Notes: generated from the sequence alone by a model not told the origin. 64,000 nucleotides of DNA from Wyeomyia smithii (GCF_029784165.1 NC_073694.1:48579674-48643673), one strand, 5' to 3'; shown: positions 24,765 through 36,260, numbered from the stretch's first letter. Program-made: numbers and translations.

Positions 24765-25480
24765 TACTTGTTCGTGTCTCGCTCTGTACCAATCTTGGAT
24801 TGTGGTTTTCAAACTGATGATATTTACCTGGACTTGCAGGTTGCGTTCGATAAAGTGGACTACGGGATACTGCTTGGTAAAATGTTTAGGCTCGGTATGA
24901 TATCGGGTCCCGTACGTTGGTTCAAGTCATATTTGACTGACCGTAGAATTTGTGTGAAAGTGTAATCTGTTGTTACTGACCTTTCTTTCAATATGTAAGG
25001 AGTTCCTCAAGGTAGCAACCTGGGTCCGCTACTTTTTTCTATCTTCATCATTGATGCTGCTCTTATGTAATCACCAGGATGCCGGCTGTTTTATTTTGAC
25101 GATACGAAATTGTTAGAAAAAATAAAGTGTTTGCGTGATTGCATTGAGCTACAAAAATACCTGAACACGTTTGTGAGTTGGTGTGAAACGAACTGCTTAA
25201 TAGCATACTATAGTATATATAAATGCACCACAATTTCTTTTCATAGAAAAAGTTTGCAAATCGAATTTACACATTCTATAGAAAACCAATATCTACTTCT
25301 TGTAGAGTTCATAAAAGATCTCGAAGTTACTCCGGATCGCAAAATGACCTTTCAAAACTATTAAGATACACGCAAAAGTTGGAGTGTGCGTAACCAGATC
25401 ATTTATGAGCGCATTTACTGATTAAATTTGGAACCAGTACAACGCATGTGCGTTGGGCATAACGCATTTGATGCTCTAGC
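24765..25480 (+). pseudogene. CR1/T1-like non-LTR RT relic
   Basis: Plus strand, opposite to the neighbouring R1-like relic. Landmarks in order: DIYLDLQVAFDKVDYGILL (motif A), GPVRWFKSYLTDRR, GVPQGSNLGPLLFSIFI (motif B, near 25002-25055), LFYFDDTKL (motif C; the usual FYADD reads FYFDD), CIELQKYLNTFVSWC and FIKDLEVTPDRKMTF. Stops occur between motif A and B, after B, and in the tail. The element is degenerate and truncated on both sides. Confidence 0.8.
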
Positions 25481-25636
25481 GTATAATGTATCAACCGATG
25501 TTCAGAAGGCTTGCATCATTAAAACAGTGCAACCGGCAATCAATACTGATATGTTGGGTACTGACAAAATTATTGAAATTATGGTCTGATCGATTCACTT
25601 TCATGAATCAGGTCATTTGGAAACATCATTCAAACA

Positions 25637-26285
25637 TCTAAACATATAAAAATGCAGCTCTGTCTGTCTGTCTGATCCATATAGGCTTAGAAATTACTGA
25701 ACTTATCGGCGTGAAATTTTGTACATGGGGGTTTTAGGGGCCGAGAAAGGTGACTAGGATAGTTCGAGACCCCTCCCTCTTCTGAAAGGGAGGGGTCCCA
25801 TACAAATGAAACACAAACTTATGCACATCTCGAAAACTAACCAACCAAATGGAACCAAATTTGGCATTTGGATGTTTTTAGCAGTAACAAATATGTCCAC
25901 ATTAGTTGGACACCCTTTCCTCTTCTGGAAGGGAGGGGTTCCATACAAATGAAACACAAATTTCTGCACATCTCAAGAACTAACCCAATAAATGGAACCA
26001 AATTTGGCAGGCGGATATTTTTAGGGGCAACAAATTTATCCATTATAATTCGATGCCCCTCCCTCTTTTATAAGGGAGGGGTTCCATACAAATGAAACAC
26101 GAATTTCTGCTCATCTCAAGAATTAACCAAGAAAATTGAACCAAATTTGGCAGGTGAATATTTTTAAGGGCAACAAATATATCCATAATAGTCTGACACC
26201 CCTTCCTCTTTTATAAGGGAGGGGTCCCATTCAAATGAAACACAAATTTCGCACAACTCGAGAACCAATCAAAAAATTATCTTAC
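25637..26285 (+). repeat. Composite repeat part 1: 143-bp tandem units
   Basis: A head with ATATAAAAATGCAG and a TGTC-repeat run (about 25645-25675) leads into four units whose AGGGGT landmark falls at 25791, 25934, 26077 and 26220, an exact 143-bp period. Each unit has CCCTCCCTCTTnTrnAAGGGAGG, itself a hairpin, then CATACAAATGAAACAC and AACCAAATTTGGCA. Frames here are by-products of the repeat. Related arrays lie at 33.2, 35.2-35.9 and 61.1-61.5 kb. Confidence 0.9.
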
Positions 26286-26800
26286 AATGTCAATTTTGAA
26301 ATCCAAGATGGCGACTTACGGTTTCTGAAGAACAGCGGAAAGTGACCAAATACCACCCAATGTGAGTATCTTCGGAATCGAAATAATGCACAGAAGCGAC
26401 AAATCGATCTCAGGAAACATTTTGAATTGTAAGATGGCAACTTCCGGTTTCTAGAGAAAAGCCGAAAATGGCCGATTCCCACCCAACATGATTATACCGG
26501 AACCAGAGTGATACACAGGAGCTAAAATCGACTACAGGCATAATTTTGCATTTTAAGATGACGACCTCCGGTTTCTGGAAAACAGCCGAAAATGACCAAA
26601 TAACACCCAATATGGATATTTCCAGAATCAGAATAACGCTCAGGGGCCAGAAATTGTCTTCCAATGCCTTTTAAAATTCTAGATGGTGACTTCCGGTTTC
26701 TGAAAAACAGCGGAAAATGACCAAATACCACCTAATATGGATATTTTCGGAATCGTAATGATGCGCTGATGCCACAAATCGATCTCAGCCAACACTTTGA
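26286..26800 (+). repeat. Composite repeat part 2: ~125-bp tandem units
   Basis: Four units with the CTTCCGGTTTCTGG landmark; the CGG falls at 26319, 26445, 26569 and 26694 (spacing 126, 124, 125). Each has AAGATGGCGAC-like, AACAGCCGAAAATGACC and CACCCAATATG segments. This array always adjoins the 143-bp array in the window. Confidence 0.9.
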
Positions 26801-27182
26801 GTTGTAAGATGCTACAACTAAGTAAAATCTTACAACTCATAATGGTTTGAATTAGTTAGTTTATTTGACACGGCACGATACATTTTCTGTTTTACTGAGC
26901 CAAGTACAATTCGTATTAATTCTACGTTAGCAGGGAAAAGAGGGAGGCCTTTTCTTTATTCTCGCGGCCGACTACGAGCTAGTGGGGATTTAAGGTGAGA
27001 GGAGGGGAGATACAATTTTGACTTAAAACTATTTTGGAACTTTGTTTTTCAACTGGAGCAATTGTATTCTTGTTTGTTGTGGGTTCAAAATATTTGTGTA
27101 AGCATAGATGCGGGCTCTTCGTTTCCGTGTCTTCAGCATAGCATGTTTGTATCCTTAATCTGACAAATAGACAAAGAAAATT

Positions 27183-30100
27183 TTAAATTTTAATGTCAGC
27201 GTTTTTCAGAAAGCAGTATAGCTGTGTCATGTACTGCAGATCACCGCTTCCCAGAATGTCTCTAACGGGAACGTTCGGTTGTTTTCCTCGGGCCCGGAGG
27301 GAATCTATAAGCTCGGACCTAACATCACAGAATTCGGCACAAGACCAAACAACATGCTCGATGTCATGGTAGCCATCGCCACAAACGCAGTGATTACTGT
27401 CTACAAGCTTTATACGAAAGAGATGCGTGTTTAACGTATAGTGATTGGACATAAGTCTGGACATCACGCGAATGAAGTCCCGACCTACATCCAACCCCTT
27501 GAACCATGCTTTCGTCGATACCTTAGGAAAAATGGAATGTAGCCACCGTCCCAGTTCATCTGAGTTCCATGATGATTGCCAACTGTTGAGTGTTCTCTGA
27601 CGCAAAATGCTATAAAATTCATCATAAGCAATTGGTCTTACATAAATATCGCCATCGATAGCACCCACCTTAGCTAAAGCGTCAGCCTTTTCATTGCCCG
27701 GAATGGAACAATGAGAAGGGACCCACGCTAAGGTAACCCGGTAATTTTTATCTGTTGAAGCACTTAAAAACCGCCGTATTTTCCCCAGGAAATACGGGGT
27801 GTGCTTCACAGTCTTCATCGATCGCAGAGCCTCAATGGCACTGAGACTGTCTGTGAAGATGAAGTAGTGGTCTATGGGCAGGGTTTCGATGATCCCAAGA
27901 GAGTACTGAATAGCAGCAAGTTCTGCGACGTACACGGAAGCAGGAGCATCGAGTTTGTAGGAGGCGGTAAAATTTTCGTGGAAAACACCGAAGCCAGTGG
28001 ACTCACCTAGATTAGATCCGTCAGTATAAAACATTTTATCACAACTCACCTGTTTAAACTTATTTAAAAAAATCTTTGCATTGTTAGAAGTATCTAAAGG
28101 TGCGACATTGAAGGGAACGTATGAAGAAGGGTTAAAGCCATGTAGTCAAAATATAAAGTCATTAATCTGGTTTGGGATTGAAGATCGACCAACCTCTCGA
28201 AATTTTCAATTACTAATGTCCTCATGACCGTACATCGAATTAGTAACCGGTAAGAGAGATTCCAAAAACGATGTTTCAACGGAAGAATACCCGCTAGCAC
28301 TTCAAGACTCATCGTAACCCAAGGCAATACGCAAACAACGATATTGTATTCTTTCTAGTTTTATAATGTGCGTTTTCGCAGCGGAGCGAAAGCAAAAACA
28401 ACCGTACTCAAGAACTGACAGTATCGTTGTTTGGTATAACCTCAGAAGGTCTCCTTGGTGGGCACCCCACCAGGTTCCGGTAATCGTACGAAGAAAATTA
28501 ATCCTCTGTTGGCATTTTCGTGTCAGATACCTAATATGGCAAGCCCAGGTGCATTTAGAGTCGAACCAGACCCCGAGATATTTAGCGACTAAAACCTGAG
28601 TGATTGTTTTACCCGTTAGTAGGAGCTGCAGTTGAGCTGGGTTATGCTTCCAAGAAAAAACGACCAGCTCAGTTTTATCCGAAGAGAATTCGATACCCAG
28701 CTTAAGAGCCAATTCAGACAAATTGTCTAAGGTATCTTGCAATGGTCCTTGCAGATCGTTAGCCTCGCTTCCAGTAATGGATATAACGCTATCGTCTGCA
28801 AGTTGCCGTAGCGTGCATGAATTTGCAAGACATTTATCGATGTCATTGACGTAAAAATTATATAAGAGAGAACTTAAACATGAGCCCTGGAGAAGGCCCA
28901 TGTAACTAATTCGGGAAGTTGTCGAATCGCCATGTGAGAAATACATATGCCTTTCTGACAACAAATTGAGCAAAAAGTAATTCAAATTTGGTGAAAGCCC
29001 CTGCGAATGAAGTTTCGCGCTTAAAACTTCTACAGAGACAGAGTCAAAAGCCCCCTTAATATCCAAGAACGCAGAAGCCATTTGCTCTTTTCGAGCAAAT
29101 GCGAGTTGAATTTCAGTAGAAAGCAACGCTAGGCAATCGTTCGTCCTTTTGCCCCGGCGAAAGCCAAATTGAGTATCTGAAAGTAAACCGTTTGTTTCGA
29201 CCCATTTGTCTAACCGTAAGAGGATCGTTTTCTCCATTAATTTCCGGAGGCAAGAGAGCATAGCAATCGGCCTATGAGAATTGTGATCAGAGGCAGGTTT
29301 CCCGGGTTTCCGAATAGCAATGACTTTTACCTCCCTTCAGTCATGCGGAACAATATTTAGCTCAAGAAACTTGTTGAACAAATTCAACAAGCGTCTTTTT
29401 GCAGAGTCGGGTAGATTCTTCAACAGGTTGAATTTTATTCTATCTAACCCTGGAGCCTTATTGTTGCACGACAGGAGAGCCATTGAAAATTCCAACATCG
29501 AAAATGGAGGCTCTTCCGTAGTTACTAAAAACGCGTCGCGAAAGGTTTTCTGTTCCGGTACAGAGTCCGGACAGACCTTTTTGGCAAAATCGAGTATCCA
29601 GCGATCTGAATACTCCTCACTCTCATTCGAAACGTCACGGTTCCGCATGCGCCTGGCGGTATCCCAAAGAGTGCTCATCGCTGTTTCCCTCGACAACGCG
29701 TTTACGAACCGCCGCCAGTACCCGCGTTTTTTCGCCTTTACTAAGCTCTTCATCTGCCTGCCCAGTGCCTCGTACTTTCGAAGTAGATTGACAGTGCCGT
29801 ACTCCCGGTAGTCCTTATACGCCGCGGACCTTCGCGCGTACAGCTCAGAGCACTCTTTGTCCCACCATTTGTTGGGAGGGCGCTGTCTTATCGTTACCCC
29901 GGGTATCGGTTTCGTCTGAGCTTGAGTCGCGGCGTCGATAATCAAGCCAGCTAAGAACGCGTATTCTTCCTCCGGAGGAAGTTCCTCGTGAGTCTCGATA
30001 GATTCCGCTATAAAAGACTCATAACGCTTCCAATCAATATTACGTGTAAGGTCGTAGGAAATATTGATTGGGCTCGGAGGAGTTGAACCATTAGCAATTG

Positions 30101-30740
30101 ATATAACGATTTGAAGATGATCACTACCGTGGGGATCGTTGATTACTTTCCACTGGCAATCTAACGCTAGTGATGTCGAGCAGAGGGATAGGTTAAGCAC
30201 GCTTTCACGGGCTGGAGGATTGGGTACACGTGTCGCTTCCCCAGTATTCAAAAGTGTCATATTGAAGTCGTCGATCAAGTTACAGATTAAAGAAGATCGG
30301 TTGTCGTCGTACAGCGACCCCCATAGCGAACAGTGAGAGTTAAAATCTCTCAAAATCAAAAAAGGTGCGGGAAGCAATTCTGCTATATCAAGGAGTTGCT
30401 TCTGTTCAATCCGCGCGGATGGGGGAATATATAACGAAACAAGGCAAAGGTCTTTTCCATTCATATTCGTTTGAATGGCAACAACTTCAATATTCGAGAT
30501 CGAGGGGAGGTCGATTCTGAAAAAAGAATAGCACTTTTTGATCCCTAAAAGTACCCCTCCACCGTGTGAGTCTCGATCTCGACGAATGATGTTGAAATCG
30601 TGGAAATTAAGTTGGTCATTTGATTTGAGAAAAGTTTCACAGAGCGCGAACGCATCACAATTGTATGTGTTTATCAAATTAAAAAAAAAAAACCGAATTT
30701 GGGGATGATACTTCTGCAATTCCACTGTAATACAGTGACA
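27183..30740 (-). pseudogene. I-like ORF2 (endonuclease-RT-RNase H), broken
   Basis: Domains in order on the minus strand. The APE-type endonuclease (30725-about 30040) shows ALCET, YIPP, LRDFNSH (the usual GDFN has G changed to R) and HGSDHLQI. The RT (about 29460-28350) shows FGFRRGKRT, AFLDIKGAFDSV (motif A), LLQGSCLSSLLYNFYVNDID (motif B), QLADDSVISI (motif C) and VAKYLGVWFDSK. The RNase H (28049-27600) shows YTDGSN, VAELAAI, FTDSLSA and WVPSHCSIPGNEKADA, i.e. the D-E-D-H set. A terminal CxC...HDIEHVVWSC finger follows. Lesions: a frameshift at the A-run near 30685 that separates the N-terminal QWNCRSI landmark, a stop at 29337-29339 (a Trp position), and two compensating frameshifts near 28310 and 28100. 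Few lesions in 3.5 kb suggest moderate age. Confidence 0.9.
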
Positions 30741-30890
30741 AAATTCTTAACCTCTTTCGACGTATTAGTCATCGAAAGATACGATAGCTGAAATGAGGGG
30801 CCAAGATGCTGTGAGTTGCTTCAAAAAGGTTTTCACTGTGGGGAGAAGGGCAAGAAGAATGTTTTGAAAGGGATCTAGTATGTTGAATGT

Positions 30891-32156
30891 TTAAAATATC
30901 CAGTCCACAATATCAGAGAATTTTATGAACCCTGTTTCTTTTATGTCTTCTGATCGAGAAATGGGTGCACGAGGGGTTTTTGGTGCCCCAGGAAGCGGTG
31001 GGTACTCCTGGTTTGATTTGAAATTAAAACAGGGGGGTACTTGCTTCGGTTTTTCTTCACCGCTTCCTTTTTCTGTTGTCTTATTGGTCATTCCGCTAGG
31101 GGTTATCTTACGACCTTTGCGAGAAAGATTAGGAGAGTTTAGCACTCTCCTCTTACTAGATCCCTCTGGCAAGGCATAAGAACACCCTTCGACGGGATCG
31201 TCAGATGTACCCTCATCGGTTGGCAAAAAGGAAAAGATGTTTCCTGTCGAGGGTGGCTCAGCCCTCTTAAGCATTTCTGCAAAAGAGCGCTTTGATCGTT
31301 CCTTAAGGGAACGCTTAATTTTTTCCTCGCGCTGTTTGTACGCGGGACATGCCGAAAGGTCATGCCGAGTTCCCTCGCAGTAAAGACACTTTTCAGTATT
31401 CTCACTGCAGGCGGTCTCAGCATGATTGCCTCCGCACTTGCTGCAGCGTGCCTTGTTGCAGCAGTAGGTGGCTGTATGACCTAACTGCTTGCAGTTTTGG
31501 CAATGCATGACCCGCGGTACGAACAGGCGTACAGGCAGACGAACCCTGTCAAAAGAGATGTAGTTCGGCAGTGCGGATCCGGCGAATGTTACTCGGAAGG
31601 AATCCGAAGGGAGGAATTTCTTCTTCCCTTCTTCGATGGATACTGAATGCAATTGCTTGCAATCCAGTATCTTTACACTTTGCATCAAGGGGTTTTTAAA
31701 ACAGCCAACTCCATGACGCAAAATGTCATCGACAGTGAGATTCCCCTCGGTAACCACACCGTCGATTTCTACATCCTTGGCAGGGATGTACACGCGATAC
31801 TCTCTCGTGAAGAGCTCGTAGCCAGCAATTTCGTTTGCTTGCTTCAAGCTACTCACGACAACTCGCAGTTTGTTCGGCCTCACCTTCGTAATCTCGGTTA
31901 CGGCCGAAAAATGTTTTGCCAGGTCTTTGCCAATTTGAATAATTTTCAATGGCTTCTTTATGGGCCGGAAAAAAACAACGTAGGGACCGCCAGCGGCATC
32001 TGGGTAAGCTTTTACCCGTACTTCCGGTACTCTTGGTACAGGACTTGGCAAAAGGGAGGGCACAGGGGAAGGTAGGGGTGAGCTGATGGGAGAAATTTCA
32101 ATTTCTTCCCCGTTTGTTTCCACCTCCAGGAAAAGTTGCACCTGCATGTCGTCCAT
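30891..32156 (-). CDS. I-like ORF1, gag-like nucleic-acid-binding protein
   Basis: An uninterrupted 421-codon frame on the minus strand, 5' of ORF2 and separated from it by about 150 bp. Residues 20-45 are Ser/Pro-rich (repeated PSPVPS). Three zinc knuckles follow: C219-x2-C-x4-H-x4-C232, C238-x2-C-x3-H-x4-C250 and C257-x2-C-x4-H-x4-C270. The C-terminal third is basic with a KRSLKERSKRSFAEMLKR stretch. In the I clade this protein coats element RNA and forms the RNP with ORF2 product. The start chosen is the first Met, MDDMQVQ, which sits just inside the element's 5' end. That ORF1 is intact while ORF2 is broken suggests recent activity of the family, not of this copy. Confidence 0.9.
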   Translation of the reverse strand: MDDMQVQLFLEVETNGEEIEISPISSPLPSPVPSLLPSPVPRVPEVRVKAYPDAAGGPYVVFFRPIKKPLKIIQIGKDLAKHFSAVTEITKVRPNKLRVVVSSLKQANEIAGYELFTREYRVYIPAKDVEIDGVVTEGNLTVDDILRHGVGCFKNPLMQSVKILDCKQLHSVSIEEGKKKFLPSDSFRVTFAGSALPNYISFDRVRLPVRLFVPRVMHCQNCKQLGHTATYCCNKARCSKCGGNHAETACSENTEKCLYCEGTRHDLSACPAYKQREEKIKRSLKERSKRSFAEMLKRAEPPSTGNIFSFLPTDEGTSDDPVEGCSYALPEGSSKRRVLNSPNLSRKGRKITPSGMTNKTTEKGSGEEKPKQVPPCFNFKSNQEYPPLPGAPKTPRAPISRSEDIKETGFIKFSDIVDWIF

Positions 32157-32280
32157 TTTGCGGGAGCGTTACGCTCTACCGCACACAAACGATAAATATT
32201 CGAAAATAGGGGGGGGGGGGTGGTTCAAGAAGTTGATATTAAATTTTAAAAACAATTTTTCAATCTACAATGGATCAAAT

Positions 32281-32412
32281 AAAAAAAAGACAGTAATACT
32301 AATACTAATAACAATAGTAATAATAATAATAATAATTATTGTAGTAATAATAATAATAATAACAATAATAATAATATCAATAACAATATTAATAATAATA
32401 TTATAACATAGT
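32281..32412 (+). repeat. (AAT)n-type microsatellite
   Basis: About 130 bp of AAT/ATA/ACA triplets, partly interrupted, 60 bp beyond the 5' end of the I-like element. The 12-base G run at 32209-32220 stands between them. Confidence 0.9.
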
Positions 32413-32885
32413 AATAATATTGATAATTATAGTAAAAATTCTAAATGTAATACTTCACCGAACGTCTAAGTCACGACCTCACGGCTGATAGTTGGATTAA
32501 TCGAGTGTCTCTGCAGTACAAACAATGACGATCCAGCTTCGTGTTGGGACACAGTGGCCGTATCCTACACGCGACCTTGTAGATGCCACTTGTAGTTGAC
32601 TGCTAGCGGGGTAACAGCGGTGCGGGAGAATTATTCTTGCTGATATATCAGCTGCGTATCAGATCACTGGCGGGGTAGTCTGCCCCTACCAGTGTGCAGA
32701 AGATGTTTCTGCCGATATACTACAGGCTATTGTTATCGCACAAGAACTAATCGACAAAAAAAAACACCCGTACGATGACTCGTGTATTGTTATTTTGCGA
32801 ACTCAACGGAGATAAACAATTTGCGTCTAATCGAGACGAAAGCAAAACAACGAATGAACTCATAATGGTGTCTGAGGTCAATTTG
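32413..32885. other. Unassigned spacer
   Basis: No gene or repeat recognised. Confidence 0.4.
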
Positions 32886-33395
32886 TAGCTCCTTGCATCA
32901 CACTTGTTCCAGGGAAACTCATATTGGGTGGTATTTGGTCACTTTAGGTTGTTTTCCAGAAAACGGAAGTCGTCATCTTGGACTTCAAAATGACATGTGA
33001 AATCAATTTCTGACCTATGGACGTCATTCTGGCTCCGAAAACATTTATATTGAATGGTGTTTGGTCATCATCGGCTGGTTTCCAGACACCGGAAGTCGTT
33101 ATTTTGGATTTCAAAATGGCATGCTAAGTCAATTTCTGGCCTCTGGACGTCCTTCTGGTTTTGGAAATATTCATAGTGGATGGCATTTGACAACGGAAGT
33201 CGCCTTCTTAGAATTTTTTTTTACTCTGTGTATTATTCTGGTTCCAGAGACCCCCCCCCCCTCTCCTTCAAACTATGGAAGAGTGTCAACGTATCATAGA
33301 AACATTTTTCCCCTCCACATATCAAGTTTGGTTCAATTTGCTTCATTAGTTTCCGAGTTATGCAGAAATTGACGTTTGATTTGTATAGGAGGATT
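32886..33395 (+). repeat. Composite repeat, second locus, plus orientation
   Basis: Two to three ~125-bp units (GGAAGTCGTCATCTTGGA, TTCCAGACACCGGAAGTC) followed by a piece of the 143-bp unit ending ATGCAGAAATTGACG. The order of parts is 125-bp array, 143-bp array, minisatellite. Confidence 0.75.
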
Positions 33396-33530
33396 ACACC
33401 CCGTTAGGCATACAGACGCGAGGCAAACGGACGCGAGGCATTGTACGCAAGGCATACGGATACGAGGCATATGAACGCGAGGCCGAACGGACGCAAGGCC
33501 GAATGGACAAAAGGCCGAGAGGAACAATAC
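33395..33530 (+). repeat. 15-17-bp minisatellite
   Basis: Variants of GCATACGGACGCGAG and GGCCGAACGGACGCAA in tandem, about eight units. The complement of the same minisatellite lies at 35040-35160. Confidence 0.8.
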
Positions 33531-33639
33531 AATATCGCACGATAGCCTAACTAACCCTAAGGCCTAAGGCTAACCGCATCAACTTGATTAGTTGAGAGAA
33601 TTCGTTATCGATATTATTTTCCGCACATTTTGCATGTTG

Positions 33640-33797
33640 TAGGATAAATACAACGATAAACCGTGCCCCAGTGCTGAGTCGAGAAAATTTCCAGCTCGAA
33701 AGGATCCTCGACCTGATCGGGAATTGAACCCGATATTACAACCGCGTGGGAGAGCTAGCAGACCGACATCGCTAACCACAGAACCACGGGGACCATT
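33640..33797 (-). mobile_element. tRNA-derived SINE
   Basis: Minus strand: CCCCGTGGTTCTGTGGTTAG (A-box region) at 33797, then ATCGGGTTCAATTCCCGATC (B box with its T-arm pairing, around 33710-33730), then a body AGGTCGAGGATCCTTTCGAG. The T arm is intact but the rest does not fold as a functional tRNA. The wording is familiar from culicine SINEs. Confidence 0.75.
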
Positions 33798-34149
33798 AGG
33801 CCGAGAGGAAGTGAGGCGAAAAACGGTATTATCATCATCATCACAGCCCTCTTCAAATAACCTGTATTTCGCTTCAGAGTGTCATTTGGAGAGCAATAAA
33901 CTCGCGGCCTTCGGCCGACTCGCTGTTCGGGCAAATGCTGTCCTTGCTCGCTACCGCTCGTTCGGAATTAACTGAGGTAAAGAAACTCTGTTTGAGTTGA
34001 CCTAGTAAATCAGTTTTTTTTTGTGTGGACCCCACTGCGACCAGTAGTTGTTTGATCTATTGTTGCATTGTCCGGACGTTTTTGCTGTTTGAACTTTTTG
34101 TTTTTTTTTAACATTTTGCAGGGCTACTTATTGAGAAGTAACCTGCTCC
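33798..34149. other. Unassigned, includes (ATC)n
   Basis: A short ATC run at 33828-33842 and a GGCCTTCGGCC palindrome at 33906. No gene recognised. Confidence 0.4.
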
Positions 34150-34478
34150 GTGTTATAGTGCTTTTTGTCTTCTCCTTCAGACTTAGTAATCTACTACCTT
34201 CCTTATCGACCTTATCATCTCCTTCTGCAGGCTTTCACTCTAAAAGCATATAACGTGCTATAGTCTATGATATTATCGAAGCTTCAGATCAGTGGTTATT
34301 GAGTCTGGAGGGAAGTTATAGTACTTTTTGTCTTCTCATTCAAATTTAGTAACCTACTTTCTTCCTTATCGATTCTATCATATCCTACTGCAAGCTATCA
34401 CTCCAAAAGCATATAACGTGCTATAGTCTATGATATTATCGAAGCTTTAGACGAGAGGTTATTAAATCTGGAGAGAAG
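34150..34478 (+). repeat. ~165-bp tandem duplication
   Basis: Two diverged head-to-tail copies; each has TTATAGTrCTTTTTGTCTTC, CCTTATCGAyy and AAAAGCATATAACGTGCTAT, then TATTATCGAAGCTT. Landmark copies are at 34240 and 34408. Confidence 0.85.
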
Positions 34479-34529
34479 ATTTTGTGTGGAAGAGCCTGAG
34501 AATAAACCCATACTTAAAGTCCTTTTTGC

Positions 34530-34645
34530 GAACGAATGGTTTGGTTCTACTAAGATTCGAACCTATCACCATTCGCTTGTCAAAGTGGACTCTGTAACCT
34601 TGCGGCTACGAAGCTCGACTAGTAAACCAGTTGATCAGTTGTTTG
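34530..34645 (-). mobile_element. tRNA-like SINE piece
   Basis: Minus strand GAGCTTCGTAGCCGCAAGG (A-box-like) and GATAGGTTCGAATCTTAG (B box) about 55 nt apart. Adjacent to a GC-rich block (34650-34730) that is not a gene. Confidence 0.55.
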
Positions 34646-35035
34646 TGTGTGAAAGGCCGCCGCTCCCGATGGCGGGTCGGCGGCCGGCCTGGAATGCGGA
34701 AACCACGGCGGCTTAGTGCCGCCTCGTTTCCTTGCCCTAAATTATGCGTCTTCGCCACATAAATAAAAAAAAATTCCCAGCCTGAACATAAGGAATATAT
34801 TTACTGATCTTAAGGAATATATTTATACTTGAACTACATACGTAGAATAAAAAATATCCTAGTTGAATAAACAATTCATTGAATGACGCTTTTTGTCAAT
34901 TATCAAACGTGCAATATATTTTTCAATAGATATTCTGATGCGAAAAGGATGTTGCAAATCTGGGACACATAGTCACAATAATTGGATCTCATGCGATCAT
35001 AATCATCGTATTCGACCTCGCATTTATTCGGCCCC
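34646..35035. other. Unassigned spacer
   Basis: GC-rich up to 34730, then AT-rich; no supported feature. Confidence 0.4.
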
Positions 35036-35039
35036 GCAT

Positions 35040-35160
35040 CCGGTATGCCTTGTGGCAGTATGCTTATTGCCTCGTATCCATTATGCCTTACATCCATTTT
35101 GCTTCGCGTCTGTATGCCTAACATCCATATGCCTAGCGCCCATATGCCTCGTGCCCCGTC
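35040..35160 (-). repeat. 15-17-bp minisatellite, inverted copy
   Basis: CGTATCCATTATGCC/GCGCCCATATGCCTC-type units are the complement of the minisatellite at 33395-33530. Confidence 0.8.
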
Positions 35161-36260
35161 CCCGTATAGGAGCACTCACTTCCAGAAGAGAGAAGGATGT
35201 CGAACAACCATAAAAATATTTATTGTTTCCAAAATCATTACTTGCCAAATTTGGACAAACTTGATTCTTGAGATGTAAAAAAAAAATTGTTTCATTTGTA
35301 TGGGTGTTGAACCCCCATTTAATATTTATTACCCCCTGAAAACATCCACATGCCAAATTTGGTTTTATTTACTTGATCAGTTCCTGAGTTATGCAAGAAT
35401 TTGTGTTTCGTTTGTATGGGACCCTCTCTTCCACAGAAGAAATGGGTATCGAACCTACAATTAAAAGTTGATTGCCTCTAAAATATATCCACATGCCAAA
35501 TTCATTTTTTTATTACTTAGTTCTTGAATATTGCAGAAATATGTACTTCATTTGTATGAGAGCCCTCCCTTCCAGAAGAGGGAGAGTTGCCAACGGTCCC
35601 GGTTCCATTTGCTTCATTAGTTTTGCAGGTATGCAGGAATTTGTGCTTCATTTCTATGAGAGCCTCCCTTCCAGAGGAGGAAGGGGTGTCAAACTAAAAA
35701 ATATGTTTTGCTCTCAAAAACCTCTACTTTCCAATTTTAATTCCATGTGTTTGATTATTTTTCGAGTTATGCAGAAATTTGTGTTTCATTTGTATAGAGC
35801 CCCTCCCTTTCAGAGGAGGGAGGGGTCTCAAACCATCATAAAAACCTTTCCCGGCCCCAGAAATCCAAATTCCAGAGTATAGTGTACAAAAACAAAACGT
35901 GAATGGATTCGCGTACTATTAAGAAAAAAAGAGGACAACGTTACTTAAACGGGGAGTTCAATTGACGAGAATATCTTCCTAGGGTTGAAAATTAAAAATA
36001 GTGGAATAAATATTGAAGTTTTAATATAACGAAAATTGGAATAGTGATTTAACTTAGCATACGAGGAATTGGAATTCAACGATTGGTGAGCCCTCGATCA
36101 AGTTCGGAGACCGAAACGACGCCATTTTCAAATCCAAAACGGTGACTTCCGCTTTCAGGGACCTGTATAAAACTGTGTAAAACGTTCTCTCTCGTGTTAG
36201 TATTTTCGGAAACAGGATGACGCACAGTGGAGCACTTAGAACATATCGAATCTGATCAAA
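35161..36260 (-). repeat. Composite repeat, second locus, minus orientation
   Basis: Five copies of the 143-bp-type unit in complement (TTTGTATGGG-like landmarks near 35297, 35412, 35551, 35651 and 35789; spacing irregular, 100-140 bp), then unassigned sequence, and a ~125-bp unit near 36115-36250. This mirrors the order at 32886-33530. Confidence 0.75.

Larger units (their letters stand above)
26840..32200 (-). mobile_element. Nearly full-length I-like non-LTR retrotransposon
   Basis: About 5.3 kb on the minus strand: short 5' region (with a 12-base C run on the coding strand, 32209-32220, at or just outside the edge), intact ORF1, then ORF2 with endonuclease, RT and RNase H, then a ~340-bp 3' region. 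The gag-like ORF1 with three CCHC knuckles plus an RNase H after the RT is the layout of the I clade (LOA/R1 relatives share parts of it). Exact ends and a target duplication were not resolved. It copies by target-primed reverse transcription when active; this copy is inactive in ORF2. Confidence 0.85.

Noticed and set aside
25754..26095. Open frames in the 143-bp arrays
   Set aside because: Repeat period is not a multiple of three and the frames occur on both strands.
25791..26240. CRISPR-like array
   Set aside because: Units are contiguous and similar throughout, with no unique spacers; the genome is eukaryotic.
32086..32406. 106-codon plus frame with poly-Ile tail
   Set aside because: Created by the AAT microsatellite next to the element's 5' end.
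33640..33797. tRNA gene
   Set aside because: A and B boxes are present but no proper cloverleaf or acceptor stem; fits a SINE.
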